Of a stretch of DNA of 64,000 nt, positions 1 through 8,846 are shown piece after piece. Location: positions 2,928,001-2,992,000 of the forward strand of contig NZ_JACBZI010000001.1 of the NCBI RefSeq assembly GCF_013408145.1, given 5' to 3'. This DNA comes from Nocardioides marinus. GTDB taxonomy: Bacteria > Actinomycetota > Actinomycetes > Propionibacteriales > Nocardioidaceae. Below the pieces are notes generated by a model. The model saw nothing but the letters and a program-made list of their open reading frames with translations, ran no database searches and had not been told where the DNA came from. How positions within the stretch are numbered: position 1 is the first letter of the stretch; every line of letters starts with the position of its first letter. The position numbers were made by a program, and so were the translations under genes.

Positions 1-309
<309 letters not shown>

Positions 310-423
310 TCACCGGCCGCTCCCCGCACCGACACGACCTCGTCGCTCCACGTGGGTTGGGTTCCGGCGGCGGCGCCGCCTCGGGACGCCCCGCCTCCCC
401 CACCCACCACGAAAGGCAGCGGC

Positions 424-3069
424 ATGTCCTTGCAGCACACCACCGGGGTCCCTCGCGGACGACGGCTCCGAGGCGGGCTCGCGCTCGCGGCGGTCGGCGC
501 CCTGGCCCTCTCCGGCCTCGCGCTCGGCACCACGACCAGCGCCGCCCGGACCGCCCCGACCGCCCCGACCACCACCGACGCGGGCGCCGGCGCCCTGGCC
601 GAGCCCGTGGACGAGCAGGCCGCGCGGTTCGGCCGGACGGCGACGTACCCGGTCCACCTCAACGTCCCCGAGGGCGTGGACCCGCTGGACGAGACCGTCG
701 CGGAGATCTCCGCGGTCAGCGAGGACGGCGAGACGCTGGTCTACACCGACGCCGCCGGCAGGCGGATCGGCTTCCTGGACATCAGCGACCCCTCCGCCCC
801 GGAGGGCCTGGGCACGTTGGACCTCAGCGAGCTCGGCGACGCCGAGGACGAGCCGACCTCCGTCGCGGTCGTCGGCGACCACGTGCTCGTGGTCGTCAAC
901 ACCTCCCCGAGCTACACCGCGCCCTCGGGGCGCGTCGACGTCGTCGACCTCGAGTCCCGCGAGCTGGTGGCCTCCCACGACCTGGGTGGGCAGCCGGACT
1001 CGATCGCCGTCAGCCCGTCGGGCGAGTACGCCGCGATCGCGATGGAGAACGAGCGCGACGAGGACGCCCTGCCCGACGGTGCCGGCGACGACGCGGACGA
1101 GGGCGACCTGCCGCAGGCGCCCGCCGGCTTCGTGCAGGTGCTCGAGCTCGACGGCGCTCCCGCCACCTGGACCCCGGACCCGCTGCTGCTGCCGGCCGAG
1201 GACCTGGCGGGCATGGACACCCCCGAGGACCCCGAGCCGGAGTACGTCGACATCAACGCCGACGACGAGCTCGTGGTGAGCCTGCAGGAGAACAACGGCC
1301 TGGTCGTCGTCGACCTGCCCACCCGCGAGCTCACCAGCGCCTTCAGCGCCGGCAACGTCGTGCTCGAGGGCGTCGACACCACCGACGACGGTGTCTTCAA
1401 CACCGTCGACACCATCGACGTCCCGCGCGAGCCCGACGCCGTGCACTGGGTCGGCGAGGGCCTGGTCGCCACCGCCAACGAGGGCGACTGGAAGGGCGGC
1501 AGCCGCGGCTGGACGGTCTTCGAGGCCGCCACCGGCGAGGTCGTCTGGGACGCCGGCACCTCCTTCGAGGACCTCGTCCTCTCCGTCGGCAGCTTCAACG
1601 ACGGCCGCGCCGACAACAAGGGCGCCGAGCCCGAGGGCCTGACCTACGCCGAGTACGACGGTGTGCCCTACGCCTTCGTCGGCTCCGAGCGCAGCAACCT
1701 CGTGGCGGTCTACGACATGACCGACCCGACCGAGCCCGCGCTCACCCAGGTGCTGCCCACCACCAACGGCCCCGAGGGCCTGCTGCCCATCCCCTCGCGC
1801 GACCTGCTGGTCGTCTCCAGCGAGGTCGACGAGTCCGACGTGGGCGTGCGTGCCAGCGTCGCGCTCTTCGAGCTCGGCACCGACGGGGTCGTCTGGCCCG
1901 ACGTCGTCTCCGTCCCTGCGCCCGGCGAGGACCGGCCGATCGGCTGGGGCGCGCTCGGCGCCCTGTCCGGTGACCAGCACGACCCGAAGGGTCTGTGGAG
2001 CGCCAGCGACTCGGCGTACTCCCCCGCCCGGATCTACCACCTCGACGTCTCCTCGACCCCGGCCGTGCTGGACGACGTCATCGAGGTGACCGAGGACGGC
2101 GAGCCGGTCGCCCTCGACGTCGAGGGCATCGCCGAGCGCACCCAGGGCGGCTTCTGGCTGGCCTCGGAGGGGAAGACCGGCCCCGAGAACGCGCTGGTCC
2201 GCACCGACGCCGACGGCGCCGTCGTCGAGACCGTCTCGCTGCCCACCGACGTCGCCGCCGGCCTCGGCAAGTGGGGTCTCGAGGGCGTGGCCGTGCGCGG
2301 CTCCGGCAGCGCCGAGACGGTGTACGTCGCCCTGCAGCGCCCGCTGAGCGGGGAGACCACCGCACGGATCGGTCGCTACGACGTCACCGGGTCGACGTGG
2401 ACCTGGTTCGGCTACCCGCTGGAGACGACCAGCACCGCCGGCGACTGGATCGGGCTGTCGGAGATCACCGTCGTCGACAAGGACACCGTGGCCGTCATCG
2501 AGCGCGACAAGCTGATGGGCCCGGCCGCCGCGGTCAAGCGCGTCTACACCGTCGACCTGCCCGCGGGCAGCGCCGACGCGGTGACGCCCGTGACCAAGAC
2601 GCTCGCGGTCGACCTGCTCCCGGCCATGACCGCCCGCAACGGCTGGACCCAGGAGAAGCTCGAGGGTCTCGGCATCACCACCCGGGGTCGCGTCTACGCC
2701 GTCACCGACAACGACGGCGTCGACGACGCCACGGGTGAGACCCAGCTCTTCGCCCTCGGCCGGGTCTCCTCGGTCTTCGCCGCCGACGTCGCCACGGACA
2801 CCACGCTCAAGGTCAAGGGCAAGAGCCGACGCGCCGGTCAGGCGTTCCGGGTCGTCGTCGTGGTCAAGCCCGGGCCCCAGGGCGGCCGGGTCGTCCTCGA
2901 GGTCGACGGCAAGAAGGCCGCCTCGACCCGTGTCGACGGCCGCACGACGCCGATGCGGGTGCGCATCAAGGGCTCCGGCCGGCACACGCTGGTCGCGACC
3001 TACACCGGCGACGGCTTCGCCGCGGGGTCGACCTCGAAGGCCGTGAAGGTGCGGGTCACGAGGAAGTGA
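424..3069 (+). CDS. Secreted esterase-like/phytase-like beta-propeller protein with C-terminal Ig-like domain
   Basis: The 881-residue product starts at the ATG at 424 (preceded by GAAAGGCAGC). An upstream in-frame start would only add a Pro-rich stretch before the signal peptide. Residues 1-40 form a Sec signal peptide (basic RGRRLRGG, then a hydrophobic Ala/Leu core). Residues about 80-450 look like a beta-propeller with repeated strands (YTDAAGRRIGFLDIS, VDVVDLESRELVASHDLGG). Residues about 520-770 resemble the phytase-like esterase domain (GFWLASEGKTGPENALVR, GLEGVAVRG, LQRPLSGE). The last 90 residues look like an Ig-like repeat of the Big_3_5 kind (GRVVLEVDGKKAASTRVDG, TLVATYTGDGFAAGS). 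Family members are exported and thought to cleave phosphate esters or other esters; the substrate cannot be told here. Its 3' end overlaps the convergent mazG gene by 14 bases. Confidence 0.85.
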   Translation: MSLQHTTGVPRGRRLRGGLALAAVGALALSGLALGTTTSAARTAPTAPTTTDAGAGALAEPVDEQAARFGRTATYPVHLNVPEGVDPLDETVAEISAVSEDGETLVYTDAAGRRIGFLDISDPSAPEGLGTLDLSELGDAEDEPTSVAVVGDHVLVVVNTSPSYTAPSGRVDVVDLESRELVASHDLGGQPDSIAVSPSGEYAAIAMENERDEDALPDGAGDDADEGDLPQAPAGFVQVLELDGAPATWTPDPLLLPAEDLAGMDTPEDPEPEYVDINADDELVVSLQENNGLVVVDLPTRELTSAFSAGNVVLEGVDTTDDGVFNTVDTIDVPREPDAVHWVGEGLVATANEGDWKGGSRGWTVFEAATGEVVWDAGTSFEDLVLSVGSFNDGRADNKGAEPEGLTYAEYDGVPYAFVGSERSNLVAVYDMTDPTEPALTQVLPTTNGPEGLLPIPSRDLLVVSSEVDESDVGVRASVALFELGTDGVVWPDVVSVPAPGEDRPIGWGALGALSGDQHDPKGLWSASDSAYSPARIYHLDVSSTPAVLDDVIEVTEDGEPVALDVEGIAERTQGGFWLASEGKTGPENALVRTDADGAVVETVSLPTDVAAGLGKWGLEGVAVRGSGSAETVYVALQRPLSGETTARIGRYDVTGSTWTWFGYPLETTSTAGDWIGLSEITVVDKDTVAVIERDKLMGPAAAVKRVYTVDLPAGSADAVTPVTKTLAVDLLPAMTARNGWTQEKLEGLGITTRGRVYAVTDNDGVDDATGETQLFALGRVSSVFAADVATDTTLKVKGKSRRAGQAFRVVVVVKPGPQGGRVVLEVDGKKAASTRVDGRTTPMRVRIKGSGRHTLVATYTGDGFAAGSTSKAVKVRVTRK

Positions 3070-3688
3070 GCCGGCGGCGGACGGCGTCGCGGAGCTCCTG
3101 CTCCGGGTCGACGCCGTCCGCCCTCGCCTCCACCACGAGCGCCAGCAGGCGCTCACCGATCGCGTCGGCGCCGGCGTCGACGTGCACCGGCCGACCGGCG
3201 CGGGACAGCCGGTCGACCAGCTTGTCGGCGTACAGCAGGGCCGGCAGCGCCGTGGGCACCCCGTCGGCGGGATCGGTGCGCTCGGCCTTCTCCTCCGCCT
3301 TGATCGCCTCCCAGGCGTCGTTGACCGCGGCGGCGTCCTGCGGCTGCTCGGCGGCCGAGGGCGCGAAGACGTGCGGGTTGCGGCGCACCATCTTCTCGGT
3401 GATGCCGCGGGCCACGTCGTCGATGTCGAAGGCACCGCGCTCGGCGGCCACCGCGGCGTGGAAGTAGACCTGCAGCAGCAGGTCCCCGAGCTCCTCGCGC
3501 AGGTGGTCCGCGTCGGGCTCAGGATCCCCGGACTCGACCGCCTCGACGGTCTCGTAGGCCTCCTCGAGCAGGTAGCGCAGCAGCGAGCGGTGCGTCTGCT
3601 CGCGCTTCCACGGGCACTCGGCCCGCAGCCTGGCCATGACCGACCGCAACTCCAGCAGGGGCTCGAGCGGCGGCTCCTGCGCGGTCAC
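3056..3688 (-). CDS. mazG: MazG-family nucleoside triphosphate pyrophosphohydrolase
   Basis: MazG hydrolyses non-canonical or excess (d)NTPs to monophosphates in the cytoplasm. The 210-residue protein carries the metal-binding helices of the all-alpha NTP pyrophosphatase fold: LLEEAYETVEAVESGD and LREELGDLLLQVYFHA (EExxE and ExxD pairs) at about residues 40-85. The start was taken as the GTG at 3688, four bases after the stop of the upstream lipoprotein gene. The longer open frame upstream is an Arg/Pro-rich shadow of that gene. It has a single MazG domain plus a C-terminal helical tail (two tandem domains occur in E. coli MazG). It is co-transcribed with the SurA-like lipoprotein and probably mfd. 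Confidence 0.93.
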   Translation of the reverse strand: MTAQEPPLEPLLELRSVMARLRAECPWKREQTHRSLLRYLLEEAYETVEAVESGDPEPDADHLREELGDLLLQVYFHAAVAAERGAFDIDDVARGITEKMVRRNPHVFAPSAAEQPQDAAAVNDAWEAIKAEEKAERTDPADGVPTALPALLYADKLVDRLSRAGRPVHVDAGADAIGERLLALVVEARADGVDPEQELRDAVRRRLTSS

Positions 3689-3692
3689 GGGC

Positions 3693-4496
3693 TCAGCCCT
3701 GGTTGGGGTTGCCCGGGTTCTCGAGCGGGATCGGCATGGTCGGCTCGGGCTCGGTCTCGGCGACCTCCGGGGCACACCCCTGGGAGTCGGGGAGCCCGGA
3801 GACCAGCGCGGTGATCTCGGCCTGCGCCCCGACGTCGCCCTGCTGGGCCCGGGCCCGCAGCTCGTCGATCTCCGCACGCAGCGAGGCCGCCTGCGAGACC
3901 GCGACCGAGAGGTCGGAGGTGGTGGAGTCGGACGCGGAGGTCGCGAAGTCGACCTGGTCGAAGCGCGGGTTGACCTCCACGTCGTGCTCGGCCTGCCACT
4001 GCTCGAGGTAGGCCTGGTACGCCGGGCCCGGCTGCACCAGCTCGTCCTCGCTCAGCGTCGGGTCGACGATCTCGGAGACGACCGAGGTCAAGAAGCTGCT
4101 GGCGGCGAAGACCGTGACCGCGGCGTTCTGGTCGTCCCCGGCCAGCCCGAAGCTGATCCGGGCCTGCTTCTCGGCCTCGCGGCGCACCTCATCGGCGGGC
4201 AGGTCGTTGTCGGCGGCGATCGCCTCGGCCACCTCGGTCACGACCAGCTGCTGGACCACGATGCCGCGCAGCTCGGCGCCGGTGAACCCACCGGCGAGCA
4301 GGTCGGCGGAGCCCTGCAGGACCTCGCAGGTGGCCGTCGTGGCGTCGTCGACCTCGCCGAGGGAGATCTCCTCCCCCTCGACCACCGCGGCGGCGCCGGG
4401 ACGCACGCCGGCATCGGCGACCCCGCAGCCGCTCAGGGCGCCGGTGGCGAGCACCGCGACCGTGGCGAGACCGACGAGAGGACGGGACAGACGCAC
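3693..4496 (-). CDS. SurA N-terminal domain-like lipoprotein
   Basis: A 267-residue exported lipoprotein. Using the GTG at 4496 (AGGAGT ribosome binding site 5 bases upstream), residues 1-24 form a lipoprotein signal peptide ending in the lipobox LSGC, with Cys24 as lipidation site. The mature part is acidic and helical and resembles the SurA/PrsA chaperone-like N-terminal domain (VVEGEEISLGEVDDA is the usual start of that fold). No parvulin PPIase domain follows, so it is probably a chaperone-like factor for exported proteins rather than an isomerase. It ends in a Pro-rich tail. It lies between mfd and mazG, four bases from mazG; this arrangement is conserved in actinobacteria. An in-frame upstream ATG at 4556 is unlikely because it would bury the signal peptide. 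Confidence 0.85.
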   Translation of the reverse strand: MRLSRPLVGLATVAVLATGALSGCGVADAGVRPGAAAVVEGEEISLGEVDDATTATCEVLQGSADLLAGGFTGAELRGIVVQQLVVTEVAEAIAADNDLPADEVRREAEKQARISFGLAGDDQNAAVTVFAASSFLTSVVSEIVDPTLSEDELVQPGPAYQAYLEQWQAEHDVEVNPRFDQVDFATSASDSTTSDLSVAVSQAASLRAEIDELRARAQQGDVGAQAEITALVSGLPDSQGCAPEVAETEPEPTMPIPLENPGNPNQG

Positions 4497-4569
4497 GGGG
4501 ACTCCTAGCGGGTGGTGTGACCTGCGTCGCCCATTGAACCAGCCGTTCTCCCGCACCCACGCACCGCCC

Positions 4570-4656
4570 GCCGAACCGGCGTATCAATACGCCGGCTCGA
4601 CCCGCACGGACCGACCCCAGCCCGCCGAACCGGCGTATCAATACGCCGGTTCGGCT
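4570..4656. repeat. Two copies of a 20-bp core palindrome (family A)
   Basis: The core CCGGCGTATCAATACGCCGG occurs at 4576-4595 and 4630-4649. The second copy extends to perfect 15-bp arms (4624-4638 and 4641-4655) around the dinucleotide CA. In the first copy the outer arms differ (GCCGAA on the left, CTCGAC on the right). They lie just downstream of the mfd stop codon (minus strand) and upstream of the lipoprotein gene. A second pair lies at 46.67-46.73 kb downstream of rplQ. They may act as transcription terminators in the minus direction, or be REP-like elements. Confidence 0.85.
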
Positions 4657-4679
4657 GGAGGACGGTGACCCGAGGAGCG

Positions 4680-7600
4680 TCAGGAGGCGGCGGGAGGGTC
4701 GATCACCTGGTCGATGACGCCCTTGGCCCACTCCAGCAGCGCGATGCCGTCCAGCGGCTTGCCGCCGATCACGGCCGTCTGCGGGCGCGGGACCAAGATG
4801 GTGTCGGTCTGCGGCTTGACCAGCGACTTGGGGTACATCCGCTGCAGCCGCACGACGCGGGAGTCGGGCAGCGAGACGGGCGCGAAGCGGACGTTCTTGC
4901 CCGCGATCGTGACCTCGCCGATGCCCGCGGCCCGGGCCCGCGCACGGAACCGCGCCACGAGCAGCAGCGACACCACGACGATCGGCAGGTCGCCGTACCG
5001 GTCCTTGAGCTCCTCCTCGATCGCGTCGACGTCCTCGTCGGAGCGCACCTCGGCCAGCCGCTTGTACATCTCCAGGCGCAGCCGCTCGGAGCCGATGTAG
5101 TCGTGCGGGAGGTGGGCGTCCACGGGCAGCTCGATGCGGACCTCGGAGAGCTCCTCGGCACCGTCGCCCTTGAACTCCGCCACGGCCTCGCCGACGAGGC
5201 GGACGTAGAGGTCGAAGCCGACGTCGGCGATGTGGCCGGACTGCTCGCCGCCGAGCAGGTTGCCGGCGCCGCGGATCTCGAGGTCCTTCATCGCGATCGC
5301 CATGCCGCCGCCGAGGTCGGAGTGCTGGGCCAGCGTCGCCAGCCGCTCGTGGGCGGTCTCGGTCAGCGGCTTCTCCCCGGGGTAGAGGAAGTAGCCGTAG
5401 GCCCGCTCGCGGGAGCGGCCGACACGTCCGCGCAGCTGGTGCAGTTGGGAGAGGCCGAGGGTGTCGGCGCGCTCGATGATCATCGTGTTGGCGTTGGAGA
5501 CGTCGAGCCCGGACTCCACGAGCGTCGTGCACACGAGCACGTCGAAGCGCTTCTCCCAGAAGTCGAGCATGACCTGCTCGAGCTGCTTCTCGTTCATCTG
5601 GCCGTGCGCCGTGGCGACGCGCGCCTCGGGCACCAGCTCGCGGATGCGGGCGGCGGCCTTCTCGATCGACTGCACCCGGTTGTGGATGTAGAAGACCTGG
5701 CCCTCGCGCAGCAGCTCACGGCGCACGGCGGCGACGACCTGGCGGTCCTCGTAGGCACCGACGTAGGTGAGCACCGGGTGCCGTTCCTCGGGCGGCGTGG
5801 TGATCGTGGACATCTCGCGGATGCCGGTGATCGCCATCTCCAGGGTCCGCGGGATCGGCGTGGCCGACATCGACAGCACGTCGACGGCGGTGCGCATCCG
5901 CTTGAGCTGCTCCTTGTGCTCGACGCCGAAGCGCTGCTCCTCGTCGACGATGATCAGCCCGAGGTCCTTGAAGCGGACGTCGGGGTTGAGCAGCCGGTGG
6001 GTGCCCACGACGATGTCGACGGAGCCGTCGGCCATCATCCGCATCACCTCCGCGGCCTCCTTGTCGGTCTGGAAGCGGCTCAACGCCTTGAGCACCACCG
6101 GGAAGCCGCTCATCCGCTCGGCGAAGGTCGACAGGTGCTGGGTGACCAGCAGCGTGGTCGGCACCAGCACCGCGACCTGCTTGCCGTCCTGCACGGCCTT
6201 GAACGCCGCCCGCACCGCGATCTCGGTCTTGCCGTAGCCCACGTCGCCGCAGATCAGCCGGTCCATCGGGACCACCTGCCGCATGTCGGACTTCACCTCG
6301 TCGACCGTGGAGAGCTGGTCGGGGGTCTCCTGGAACGGGAAGGCGTCCTCGAGCTCGCGCTGCCACGGCGTGTCCGGCCCGAAGGCGTGCCCCTTGGTGG
6401 CCTGCCGGGCGGCGTAGAGCTTGATCAGCTCCGCGGCGATCTCCCGGACCGCCTTGCGGGCCCGGCTCTTGCGCTTGGCCCAGTCACCGCCGCCGAGCCG
6501 GTCCAGGCTGGGCTGCTCGCCGCCGACGTAGCGGGTGACCTGGTCCAGCGCGTCGGCCGGCACGTAGAGGCGGTCCGGCGGCGCGCCGCGCTTGGACGCG
6601 CCGTACTCCAGGACGAGGTACTCGCGGGTGGCGCCGCCGACCTCGCGCTGCTTCATCTCCACGAAGCGGCCCACACCGTGCTGCTCGTGGACGACGTAGT
6701 CGCCGGTCTTGAGCTCCAGGGGGTCGATCTGCCGCTTGCGTCGCGCCGGCATCTTGCGCATGTCGCGGGTGGAGGTCCGCTGCCCGCTGACGTCCTCGCC
6801 GGTGAGCAGCACCAGCCGGTGGGTCTCGTCGACGAAGCCCTGGGTCAGCGCGCCGCAGGTGACCGTGACGACGCCGACCTGCCACAGGTCCTCCCCGCTG
6901 CCGGGCTCGACCAGCCGGGCGGGCACCTCGGCCTCCGACAGCGCCTCGACCATCCGCTGCGCCGGGCCGTGACCGGGGTGCACGACGACCACGCGGTAGC
7001 CGTCGGAGCGCCAGGTGTCGAGGTCCTTCATCGCCCGGTCGACGTCACCGCGGTAGGCCTCGACGGGGCCGGCGGCCAACGCCCGGGTGGGGACGGCGCC
7101 CACGGTGACGTCCACGTCGACGTGCACGACCTGTCCGGTCTCGTCGCGGACGACCTGCTCCCCGTCACCACCCGCGCCGGGGTCGAGCCCGAACGGGCTC
7201 ACGGTCCACCACGGCCGCCCGCCCTCGAGGCTGTGCTCGCGCACGTCGGCCAGGGTCCGGTACGACGCCGCACCGAGGTCGATGGGGGCGGACCCGCCCG
7301 AGGCGGCAGCCGCCCAGGAGGCGCCGAGGAACTCCTCGCTCGTGGCCACCAGGTCGTGCGCCCGCGCCCGGACCCGCTCGGGGTCGAGCACCAGCACGTG
7401 GGTGTCGGCCGGCATCAGGTCGACGAGCAGCTGCATCTCGTCGACGAGCACCGGGGCGAGGGACTCCATGCCCTCGACCGCGATGCCCTGGCTGATCTTG
7501 TCGGTCAGCTCGAGCAGCTGCGGGTGGCTGGCGCCGAGCTCGGCCGCGCGGCGGCGTACGTCCTCGGTGAGCAGGAGCTCGCGGCACGGCGGCGCCCACA

Positions 7601-8297
7601 GCCGGTCGACCGGCTCCAGGGTGCGCTGGTCGGCGACAGAGAACGCACGGATCTCCTCGACGTCGTCGCCCCAGAGCTCCACGCGCAGCGGGTGCTCCTC
7701 GGTGGGCGGGAAGACGTCGACGATGCCGCCGCGCACGGCGAACTCGCCGCGCTTCTCGACCAGGTCGACGCGGGTGTAGGCGGCGTCGGCGAGGCGACGG
7801 GTGAGGTCCTCCAGGGGCGCGGTGTCCCCGGCGCTCAGCTCGACCGGCTCGAGGTCGCCGAGCCCCTTGACCTGCGGCTGCAGGACCGAGCGGACCGGCG
7901 CGACGACCACGTCGAGCGGCCCGTTGACCCCACCGCTGGTCGAGCTCGTCGAGACCCCCGGGTGGAGCAGCCGGCGCAGCACTGCCAGGCGACGGCCGAC
8001 GGTGTCGCTGCGCGGGCTGAGCCGCTCGTGCGGGAGCGTCTCCCAGCTGGGGTAGTAGGCGACCCGGTCGGGGTCGAGGAGGTCTCCGAGGTGCGCCACG
8101 AGGTCCTCGGCCTCGCGCGCGGTCGCCGTGACGGCCAGCACGCTGCGTCCGGCGCGGACCAGCCCGGCGGTGACGAAGGGCCGCAGCGCCTCGGGGGCGG
8201 TCAGGTCGAGGGCGCGCACCCGCGCCTCGCGGGCGTCCTCGAGGGCGGCCGCGAGGGTGGGGTCCTCGAGCACGGGACCGAGCAGGTCGGGGTTCAT
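4680..8297 (-). CDS. mfd: Transcription-repair coupling factor Mfd
   Basis: Mfd removes RNA polymerase stalled at DNA lesions and recruits UvrA. The 1205-residue protein starts at the ATG at 8297, with CAGGAGA upstream. It shows in order: the UvrB-homology N-terminal module; the RNA polymerase-interacting CarD-like domain near residue 535 (GDYVVHEQHGVGRFVEMKQR); the DEAD-type translocase with Walker A GDVGYGKTE near residue 682 and the DEEQ box (IIVDEEQRFGVEHKEQ) near residue 784; the helicase C and TRG regions (VESGLDVSNANTMIIERAD, QLRGRVGRS); and the TRCF C-terminal domain. Residues about 114-120 (STSSTS) are encoded by a short REP-like sequence in a loop where other Mfd proteins are variable. 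A TAGGAT -10-like box at 8373-8368 may drive the gene. Confidence 0.97.
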   Translation of the reverse strand: MNPDLLGPVLEDPTLAAALEDAREARVRALDLTAPEALRPFVTAGLVRAGRSVLAVTATAREAEDLVAHLGDLLDPDRVAYYPSWETLPHERLSPRSDTVGRRLAVLRRLLHPGVSTSSTSGGVNGPLDVVVAPVRSVLQPQVKGLGDLEPVELSAGDTAPLEDLTRRLADAAYTRVDLVEKRGEFAVRGGIVDVFPPTEEHPLRVELWGDDVEEIRAFSVADQRTLEPVDRLWAPPCRELLLTEDVRRRAAELGASHPQLLELTDKISQGIAVEGMESLAPVLVDEMQLLVDLMPADTHVLVLDPERVRARAHDLVATSEEFLGASWAAAASGGSAPIDLGAASYRTLADVREHSLEGGRPWWTVSPFGLDPGAGGDGEQVVRDETGQVVHVDVDVTVGAVPTRALAAGPVEAYRGDVDRAMKDLDTWRSDGYRVVVVHPGHGPAQRMVEALSEAEVPARLVEPGSGEDLWQVGVVTVTCGALTQGFVDETHRLVLLTGEDVSGQRTSTRDMRKMPARRKRQIDPLELKTGDYVVHEQHGVGRFVEMKQREVGGATREYLVLEYGASKRGAPPDRLYVPADALDQVTRYVGGEQPSLDRLGGGDWAKRKSRARKAVREIAAELIKLYAARQATKGHAFGPDTPWQRELEDAFPFQETPDQLSTVDEVKSDMRQVVPMDRLICGDVGYGKTEIAVRAAFKAVQDGKQVAVLVPTTLLVTQHLSTFAERMSGFPVVLKALSRFQTDKEAAEVMRMMADGSVDIVVGTHRLLNPDVRFKDLGLIIVDEEQRFGVEHKEQLKRMRTAVDVLSMSATPIPRTLEMAITGIREMSTITTPPEERHPVLTYVGAYEDRQVVAAVRRELLREGQVFYIHNRVQSIEKAAARIRELVPEARVATAHGQMNEKQLEQVMLDFWEKRFDVLVCTTLVESGLDVSNANTMIIERADTLGLSQLHQLRGRVGRSRERAYGYFLYPGEKPLTETAHERLATLAQHSDLGGGMAIAMKDLEIRGAGNLLGGEQSGHIADVGFDLYVRLVGEAVAEFKGDGAEELSEVRIELPVDAHLPHDYIGSERLRLEMYKRLAEVRSDEDVDAIEEELKDRYGDLPIVVVSLLLVARFRARARAAGIGEVTIAGKNVRFAPVSLPDSRVVRLQRMYPKSLVKPQTDTILVPRPQTAVIGGKPLDGIALLEWAKGVIDQVIDPPAAS
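7938..7956. repeat. Short REP-like sequence inside the mfd reading frame (family B, short form)
   Basis: The 19-bp stretch GGTCGAGCTCGTCGAGACC has the same ends (TGGTCGAGC ... GTCGAGACC) as the longer unit at 12085-12134 but lacks its interior. It is in frame in mfd and encodes about seven Ser/Thr-rich residues in a loop between the first two domains. Confidence 0.6.
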
Positions 8298-8367
8298 CTG
8301 TCTCCTGGGCAGGGGCCGGGCAGCACGAGCGCCCCCGGTCGACGAGCGACCGGGGGGTGCGGACCCG

Positions 8368-8373
8368 ATCCTA
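8368..8373 (-). promoter_or_regulatory. Possible -10 box (TAGGAT) for mfd
   Basis: TAGGAT reads on the minus strand 70 bases before the mfd ATG and overlaps the stop codon of the preceding small gene. No good -35 hexamer is evident, so this is a tentative call. Confidence 0.3.
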
Positions 8374-8832
8374 CGGTCGGTCCCCGAAGGCGACCTCACG
8401 CAGGCGGGCGAGCTCGGGGTCGGACTCCGCGGCGGCCCGGCCGTCGGTGACGATCGCGCCGAGCTGCTCGCTGCGGGCCCGCAGGTAGTCGACGTAGGCG
8501 GCCCGCTCGCGCACGTGGGTGCGGTGGACCCCGCGGACCTCCACGTCGCGGCAGGAGGCGAGCGCGTCGTCCACCGAGGGCCGGGCCCGCTCGGCGGCCT
8601 CGGACATCAGCACCCACAGCCCACTGCGCTCGGCGAGCGAGGGCCGGATGTACTCCGCCATGGACCCGAGCACCCGGTCGGCGCGGACGGCCGCGGCGTA
8701 CGCGCGCTCACCGCACGCCCGCAGGGCTCGGTCCTCCCCCGCGCGCAGCCGCTGGTCCGCCACCGACACCGCGAGCCCGGCGCCGAGCAGCCCCACCACC
8801 ACGGCGAGGACGAGCGCGCGGCGACCCCTCAC
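8371..8832 (-). CDS. Small single-pass membrane or secreted protein of unknown function
   Basis: The 153-residue product starts at a GTG 14 bases after the stop of the GNAT-TsaE gene, so the two are probably co-transcribed. It begins with basic residues and one hydrophobic segment (ALVLAVVVGLLGAGLAV, residues about 6-22). This is followed by a helical extracytoplasmic part with two cysteines (RACGERAY and ASCRDVEV) that could form a disulfide. No family is recognised. The place where other actinobacteria often carry tsaB, rimI and tsaD is occupied by this gene and mfd. Confidence 0.7.
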   Translation of the reverse strand: MRGRRALVLAVVVGLLGAGLAVSVADQRLRAGEDRALRACGERAYAAAVRADRVLGSMAEYIRPSLAERSGLWVLMSEAAERARPSVDDALASCRDVEVRGVHRTHVRERAAYVDYLRARSEQLGAIVTDGRAAAESDPELARLREVAFGDRP

Positions 8833-8846
8833 CTGCGACCGCCGCC

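Noticed and set aside
310..3435. 1041-codon minus-strand open frame opposite the phytase-like esterase
   Set aside because: The translation is Val/Asp/Gly-rich low complexity with no domain, spans parts of two real genes, and its start codon region lies in mazG.
4665..8450. 1261-codon open frame on the plus strand opposite mfd
   Set aside because: It is a GC-rich antisense shadow with His/Arg/Gly-rich low-complexity translation and no motif; mfd on the other strand is certain.
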